64,000 nucleotides of DNA from the NCBI RefSeq assembly GCF_009739515.1, contig NZ_CP046535.1:558001-622000 (forward strand), written 5' to 3'. This document shows, piece by piece, positions 59,508-64,000 of the stretch. The first letter of the stretch is position 1. Every line of letters begins with the position of its first letter. The position numbers and the translations under genes are program-made. This stretch comes from Sphingomonas profundi (GTDB taxonomy: Bacteria; Pseudomonadota; Alphaproteobacteria; Sphingomonadales; Sphingomonadaceae). The notes under the pieces were generated by a model. It saw nothing but the letters and a program-made list of their open reading frames with translations, was not told the origin of the DNA and did not search any database.

Positions 59508-62135
59508 CTAGCTCGCCTCGTCCGGCTCCGAACCAGTTCCGCGGTCTGCCACCGTCCGGAGGATTTTTGCCAGTTCGTCGACCGAATAGGGCTTGTGCAA
59601 CAGCTCGAACCCGTAAGTGCCACCTTCTGCAAGCACGCTGCTGTACCCGCTCGTGAGAATGACCGGCATATCCGGATGCCGCCGCTTGATCTCCTGACCG
59701 AGTTCGACGCCGCTCATTCCAGGCATCACGACGTCGGAGAACACCACGTCGAACGCTGCCCCGTCAGCCTCGAGCTTCTCCAGCGCCGTCTTGCCGTCCG
59801 CGGCGAGCACGGTGTTGTAGCCCATCTCCGTCAGCGCCTCGGTCGCGAACAGACCGACCTCGGGATTGTCCTCCACCACGAGGATGCAGCTGCCCTTCAC
59901 GAGCGCGGGCGCTTCGTCCGTCGGCGTGTCGACACGTGCGGCTGCTTTCGGAGCCGCGGGAAGGTACATGACGAACGTCGCGCCTTGCCCCTCGACGCTG
60001 TCGACCAGGACCTCCCCGCCCGACTGCTTGGTGAAGCCGAAGACTTGGCTGAGACCGAGCCCGGTACCTTCCCCGACGCTCTTGGTGGTGAAGAACGGCT
60101 CGAAGATCTTCTCGATCTTGTCCGCGGCGATACCCGTGCCGGTATCGCGAACGGCGATGGTCACGAACTCGCCCGCGACCGCTGGATGTGAGCGGACGGC
60201 GGGCATGCCACGTGCGGTCGCGACCGTCATGACCAGTTCCCCCTCTCCGGCCATCGCGTCACGCGCGTTCACCGCCATGTTGATGAGGGCCGTATCGAAC
60301 TGGCTGCGGTCCGCGTGGACGATGCATGGCGTTTCGGGAACGTTTACGGTGATCGACACGCGCGAGCCCACCAGCGTGCGGACCATCGGCTGAATAGCCT
60401 GCACGCTGTCGCCGGCGTCGAACACTTCCGGGTTCAGCGCCTGTCGCCGCGCGAAGGCGAGTAGCTGCGCGGTCAGCCTGGCCGCACGGTCGGCAGTATC
60501 GGCGATAGCGTCGATGTACCGGCCGCGGCGCTCCTGCGAGACGTCGGGTCGGCGGAGGAGATCGACCGAGCCGCGGATGACGGTAAGCAGATTGTTGAAA
60601 TCGTGCGCGAGCCCCCCGGTCAGCTGACCGACGGCTTCCATCTTCTGTGATTGTCGCAGCGCCTCCTCCGCGGTCATCAGTTCGGCGGTACGGGCCGCCA
60701 CCTGCTGCTCCAGCGAGGCGGCGAGATCAGCCAGTTCGTGTTCCACCCGGCGCCGCTCGGTGGCCGCGCGCGTCCTCTCGGCGACCTCTCGAATGAACAG
60801 GGCGTCCTCGGGCTGCCATGTTCTGGGCGCTTCATGGTTGACGAAGACCATTGCGACCATGTCGCCCTGTTCGACCAGCGGCATGTTGATGAACGATCGG
60901 GCGGAGATCGCCTCCAGGGCAGGGGCGGTGTCGCTGGTCCGCGGATCGGTGCGAGCATCCTCGATTGTCGCGGTTTCGCCACGTTTCAGATCGTCGATGT
61001 ACGAGCCGTAGTCGCGGAACGCCAATATGCCGGCGATGGTCGTCACCCCGGGCGCGTTCCAATCGCGTTCGATGGTGATCGTCTCGGCCTTGCGGTTCAC
61101 AACGCCGTACCCGGCCCGGCTGACTTCCAGCGTGCGCCCGATGACCTCGGCCGCGGCGAAGGAGATGTCCGCAGCATCATCCAGGTCGCGCAGGGTATCG
61201 CCCAACTCTGCAAGCGCGAGCCGGCGACGCTCCGCACGCTTCACCGCCGTGATGTCGAGCGACACACCCGTCAGCTTAACCGGTCGGCCGTCCGCGCCCA
61301 GGAAGGGCTGTCCGCGGGTCACCAGCCAACGGTCAGCCCCGGACGGGGTCGTGATCCGGTACTCGACCTCGTACTCCACTCCTTCTCTGATCGTGCGCTC
61401 GAGAGCCGTTCGTGTGCGCTCCCGATCCTCCTCGACGACGGCTGCCGTGCGATCCTCGAAGGTGAATGGCGCCTCGGGCGGCAGGCCGAACAGCGCCTTG
61501 CACTGGTCCGAGGACGTTAGCTCGTAGCTGTGCAGGTCGAGGCTCCAGGTGCCGAACCGACCGGCCTTCAGCGCGAAGTCGAGCTCCTGCTCGCGCTCCT
61601 GCTGCGTGCGCAGACGCGTAGTCAGCTCGGCCATCAGGGCCGCATTGTCGCTCTGGAGCCCGGCGAGGCGTTCGCGCTCGATCGTCACGTCGACCTGGCT
61701 GGCGAAAAAATAGGCGAGCTGCTGATCGGCGTCGAACACGGGTGCCATCAAGAGGCGGTTCCAGAACGGCTCGCCATCCTTGCGGTGATTGCGGATGTCG
61801 ATCTCGATGGGCTCGACCCGTTCGACCGCGTCGTGGATCTTCTTCACCGTCTCGGGATCGGTCTCCGGCCCCTGGAGGAAGCGGCAGTTGCGTCCGACGA
61901 TCTCCTCGCGTTCGTACCCGGACAGGCGGCAGAACGAGTCGTTGGCGAAGACCACCGGGTTGTCCGGCAGTCGGGGGTTGGTGATGATCATCGGCATGCG
62001 TGTCGCGTGCACGGCCGCGACGAACGGATCGGTATGTCGGTCCAGACCGGCCAGCTCAGTCGCGATGCGTTGTTCGTCCTGACGCTTCTGCTCGGACGGC
62101 TGTCGATCCTGCACGTTGCACTCCACATCGATCAT
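59508..62135 (-). CDS. LOV-domain hybrid sensor histidine kinase with receiver domain (blue-light receptor)
   Basis: An 875-residue soluble sensor. Residues of about 35-150 form a LOV domain with the photoactive cysteine C84 in GRNCRFLQGP, plus FANDSFCRLSGYEREEIVG upstream. A second PAS domain covers about 185-300, and a GAF domain covers about 325-470. The kinase follows with HDFNNLLTVIRGS around the phospho-accepting histidine, and ATP-binding boxes NMAVNARDAM, DTGTGIAADKIEKIFEPFFTTK and GTGLGLS. The receiver domain has FSDVVMPGMSG with the phosphoaccepting aspartate. Blue light would form a flavin-cysteine adduct and change phosphorelay output. No target regulator is adjacent. The ATG at 62135 has AGGG upstream. 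Confidence 0.93.
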   Translation of the reverse strand: MIDVECNVQDRQPSEQKRQDEQRIATELAGLDRHTDPFVAAVHATRMPMIITNPRLPDNPVVFANDSFCRLSGYEREEIVGRNCRFLQGPETDPETVKKIHDAVERVEPIEIDIRNHRKDGEPFWNRLLMAPVFDADQQLAYFFASQVDVTIERERLAGLQSDNAALMAELTTRLRTQQEREQELDFALKAGRFGTWSLDLHSYELTSSDQCKALFGLPPEAPFTFEDRTAAVVEEDRERTRTALERTIREGVEYEVEYRITTPSGADRWLVTRGQPFLGADGRPVKLTGVSLDITAVKRAERRRLALAELGDTLRDLDDAADISFAAAEVIGRTLEVSRAGYGVVNRKAETITIERDWNAPGVTTIAGILAFRDYGSYIDDLKRGETATIEDARTDPRTSDTAPALEAISARSFINMPLVEQGDMVAMVFVNHEAPRTWQPEDALFIREVAERTRAATERRRVEHELADLAASLEQQVAARTAELMTAEEALRQSQKMEAVGQLTGGLAHDFNNLLTVIRGSVDLLRRPDVSQERRGRYIDAIADTADRAARLTAQLLAFARRQALNPEVFDAGDSVQAIQPMVRTLVGSRVSITVNVPETPCIVHADRSQFDTALINMAVNARDAMAGEGELVMTVATARGMPAVRSHPAVAGEFVTIAVRDTGTGIAADKIEKIFEPFFTTKSVGEGTGLGLSQVFGFTKQSGGEVLVDSVEGQGATFVMYLPAAPKAAARVDTPTDEAPALVKGSCILVVEDNPEVGLFATEALTEMGYNTVLAADGKTALEKLEADGAAFDVVFSDVVMPGMSGVELGQEIKRRHPDMPVILTSGYSSVLAEGGTYGFELLHKPYSVDELAKILRTVADRGTGSEPDEAS

Positions 62136-63216
62136 CGCCCTTGCCCTAACCGACCGGATTCCGGATGGAAATGGCGATCGACTGCGGGCTGCGCTGATGC
62201 ACCGGGCGGGGATGGCGATCCACGACCGAATATCCAGCACTGCCTGGCCGCCTCGCCAGACCGGCCGCTCGTTCACGATTTGAACGGCTCGGGCCTCCGC
62301 AGGATGAAGGCGATCAACCGGATCATGTCCGACCCATTCGCAAGATGATCGAGCACGCAGTTGCGTGCCTGTGAAATTTCGATGCGAGGACTGCGATCCG
62401 CAAATTCAGCTGAGTGCCCGAATTTACGATATGGTGACCCCTACGGGAGGTGAACGCGCCAGTAAAAAACCGCAGAAATCCATGGGTTTCGGTGCTGCAA
62501 AATCGCAGCGCTGTACCCGTTGGCTGACTCCCCGCTGTACCTGCTGATTAGTGGTGGCGGTCTCTTACCGGAGAGCAAAGCCGAGCGCCAGCGTGCAGGC
62601 GGAGATCGATGTACCGCCGGCACAAAAGCTGCGTTTATGGATGACGGACAGCTACTTAGGTTCGGTCCGCTTAGCCAGGCTCCGCAGGACCGGCACTTGC
62701 TGTTCTGAGCCGGTACCCGCAGCGGTGGCTCACAAGGGTATGGTCTAATTGGCCAGCCAGGGGAGCAGGGCAGGGCGACTGCCGTCGAACAGTGCTGGTC
62801 ATCGGGCAGATCGGCGCGGCACTGCGATAAGGCGGTTGTTCGGAGAGCCCGCAAAAGTCCCGTTTCTCCATGTCCGAAACAACGTTTCAGGAAACGCGCT
62901 TGGGAACAGATTTCGGGAAAGCGGTCTCCACGAACGGCTCAGGATAACCGATCTCGTTAGGGTATCCCCTTGAAGGTTCCCAATTGGGAAGCCCGACAGC
63001 TATCGCTTCGGGAGCAGAGAGTTAGATTTCATCTGGTAAGCCGACCAATTCCGCTAAGATATGTTGTAGCTCAACCGCTTTCCGCGGAACAGCAAATCGG
63101 TGCAGATCGCATGCGTACGCTATAGCGCACGCCATCGCTCCACTAAGGCATCCGATAAAAATGACGGCAGAGCCGATAAATCGGGAACGAATGGCACTTG
63201 GTGCCATTATAGTCAG
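62136..63216. other. 1.1 kb region with no recognisable gene, lower GC
   Basis: This stretch is visibly AT-richer than the rest of the window in several places and has no frame with convincing protein features or a good ribosome-binding site. On the minus strand a fragment at 62432-62447 resembles the 3' end of a tRNA (CCCGTAGGGGTCACCA). The perfect palindrome TTCCCAATTGGGAA lies at 62977-62990. It may be a remnant of mobile or acquired DNA, but I find no transposase or integrase. Confidence 0.4.
62977..62990. promoter_or_regulatory. Perfect 14 bp palindrome upstream of the GST gene
   Basis: TTCCCAATTGGGAA reads the same on both strands and lies about 225 bases before the glutathione S-transferase start. 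It could be an operator for the TetR-type regulator encoded after the transferase, whose sites are usually palindromes of this size, but position and size are the only evidence. Confidence 0.3.
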
Positions 63217-63843
63217 GTGTTTATCGTTCATCATCTGCCTGCCAGCCGCTCCCACCGCATCCTCTGGCTGTTGGAGGAGCTGGGGCAGCCCTATGAGATC
63301 GTCTTGCACAAGCGCGATCCGCAAACGATGCGGGCGTCGCCTGACCTTGGTGATGTGAGCCGGTTCGGCAAAGCCCCTGCGCTGAATGTCGACGGCGCCA
63401 CGCTGATCGAGTCCGGCGCGATCGTGGAAGAGGTGCTGCGCCGTATAGGCGGAGGACGGCTTGTCCCTAAAGATAATGACGCCCGCGAGCGGCACACCAT
63501 ATTTCTCCACTTCGTCGAGGCAACCGCCATGCCGGCGTTGCTCGTCGACATGACCAAAGGGATGGGCGCGTCCGTGCCGGAGGCGATCCGCTGGATGCTC
63601 GGTCCTGAGGGGAGCGACGTTCTCACCTTCATCCAGGAGGAATTGGGCGAAGGCTTTTACCTCTTCGAGAACGCGCTGACCGCCGCAGACATCATGCTGT
63701 GGTACGCCATGCGCGTTGCGTCCTCCCGGCCAGACTGGGGCCGACATCCCAGACTTGCGGCATATCTTGCACGACTGGAGGCCCGACCGGCGTTCCAGGC
63801 GGCCGTCGCACGCGGCGGATCGGTTGAAATGCGGACTGAGTGA
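63217..63843 (+). CDS. Glutathione S-transferase
   Basis: A 208-residue transferase starting VFIVHHLPASRSHRILWLLEELGQPYEIV, the thioredoxin-like N-terminal domain with the SRSHRILWLLEEL helix. Then GKAPALNVDGATLIESGAIVEEVLRRI supplies the glutathione contact (ESGAI), and an all-helical C-terminal domain ends with FENALTAADIMLWYAMRV and PRLAAYLARLEARPAFQAA. It conjugates glutathione to electrophiles or acts as a peroxidase. The GTG at 63217 was chosen because it begins at the domain boundary. The frame is open to an ATG at 63100, and no ribosome-binding site is convincing for either. The stop overlaps the TetR gene start. Confidence 0.9.
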   Translation: MFIVHHLPASRSHRILWLLEELGQPYEIVLHKRDPQTMRASPDLGDVSRFGKAPALNVDGATLIESGAIVEEVLRRIGGGRLVPKDNDARERHTIFLHFVEATAMPALLVDMTKGMGASVPEAIRWMLGPEGSDVLTFIQEELGEGFYLFENALTAADIMLWYAMRVASSRPDWGRHPRLAAYLARLEARPAFQAAVARGGSVEMRTE

Positions 63844-64000
63844 GCAACCGGCCGGGTTTGGCGGCCGACCGTCGCAATGCCGTGATCGATGCCGCTATCA
63901 CCGAATTTGTTCGCGCGGGCTTTGAGGCGACAACGGTAGACGTGATCGCTCGGCTCGCCGGCGTGTCCCGCCGCACCGTGTTCCGCTATTTCGCGGCAAA
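63840..64000 (+). CDS. TetR-family transcriptional regulator, N-terminal part only
   Basis: The last 161 bases encode the start of a TetR repressor, from a GTG at 63840 that overlaps the transferase stop as GTGA. The visible helix-turn-helix is AVIDAAITEFVRAGFEATTVDVIARLAGVSRRTVFRYFAAK. The gene continues beyond the window. Coupled translation suggests that it regulates the glutathione S-transferase, presumably in response to an electrophilic or toxic compound. Confidence 0.9.
   Translation, partial: MSNRPGLAADRRNAVIDAAITEFVRAGFEATTVDVIARLAGVSRRTVFRYFAA

Noticed and set aside
62432-62447. tRNA gene suggested by CCCGTAGGGGTCACCA on the minus strand
   Set aside because: Only a 3'-end-like fragment is present; the T-loop is abnormal and no D or anticodon arm can be folded.

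Overview
The window looks like chromosome from a high-GC alphaproteobacterium, most likely a sphingomonad (order Sphingomonadales). The reasons are the acidic FYDLN-type protein tail directly beside a tRNA-Ala gene, the strong G/C preference at third codon positions, the TonB-dependent receptor, EmrAB-NodT efflux and sphingomonad-style catabolic genes. I saw no phage, insertion sequence, CRISPR array or replication origin. Names rest on motifs and remembered family features, not on database searches.

Layout. 1-600: end of a FYDLN-domain gene, tRNA-Ala(GGC), and a decayed ABC-transporter binding-protein tail. 748-11974: one long, tightly overlapped respiratory operon that encodes Alternative Complex III (actABCDEF), a small one-helix protein, a SCO copper chaperone and a caa3-type cytochrome oxidase (subunits II, I, III, IV). 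Quinol would be oxidised by ACIII, electrons would pass through its haem c subunits to the cytochrome c domain fused to subunit II, and oxygen would be reduced by an oxidase whose YSHP motif places it in the A2 class. 12065-18191: a dicarboxylate-type symporter, then an EmrB/EmrA/NodT-like tripartite efflux operon with a divergent MarR regulator. 18415-22559: TonB-dependent siderophore receptor and FecE/FecCD-type ABC importer genes, with a Fur-like box but no binding protein. 22754-26472: an AraJ-like MFS pump, a TonB-C-terminal-domain protein and an exported amidohydrolase. 26553-33821: a 2422-residue autotransporter with RTX-like glycine/aspartate repeats.

34065-40946 (minus strand): a catabolic block with two SDR dehydrogenases, a Rieske oxygenase alpha subunit, a small protein, a lactate 2-monooxygenase-like flavoenzyme and an MFS transporter. 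The C-terminal stub of a lost TonB-dependent receptor is joined to it. 41041-47809: a 91-residue protein behind a perfect CRP-type site and a 3 x 16 bp tandem repeat, a membrane protein/phosphatase/outer-membrane protein run, and two divergent polysaccharide co-polymerase/tyrosine-kinase genes, only one of which keeps the tyrosine tail.

47829-56257: an SPL-family radical SAM protein, a sodium:solute symporter, a CocE hydrolase/SRPBCC/YCII operon, an ArsB/SLC13-like transporter and an MFS transporter. 56583-59374: a GntR/UTRA repressor divergent from a DmdC-like acyl-CoA dehydrogenase, with a perfect 20 bp operator-like palindrome between them. 59508-62135: a LOV-PAS-GAF-histidine kinase-receiver blue-light sensor. 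The right end has about 1 kb of unassigned sequence, then a glutathione S-transferase overlapping the start of a TetR regulator that runs off the window.
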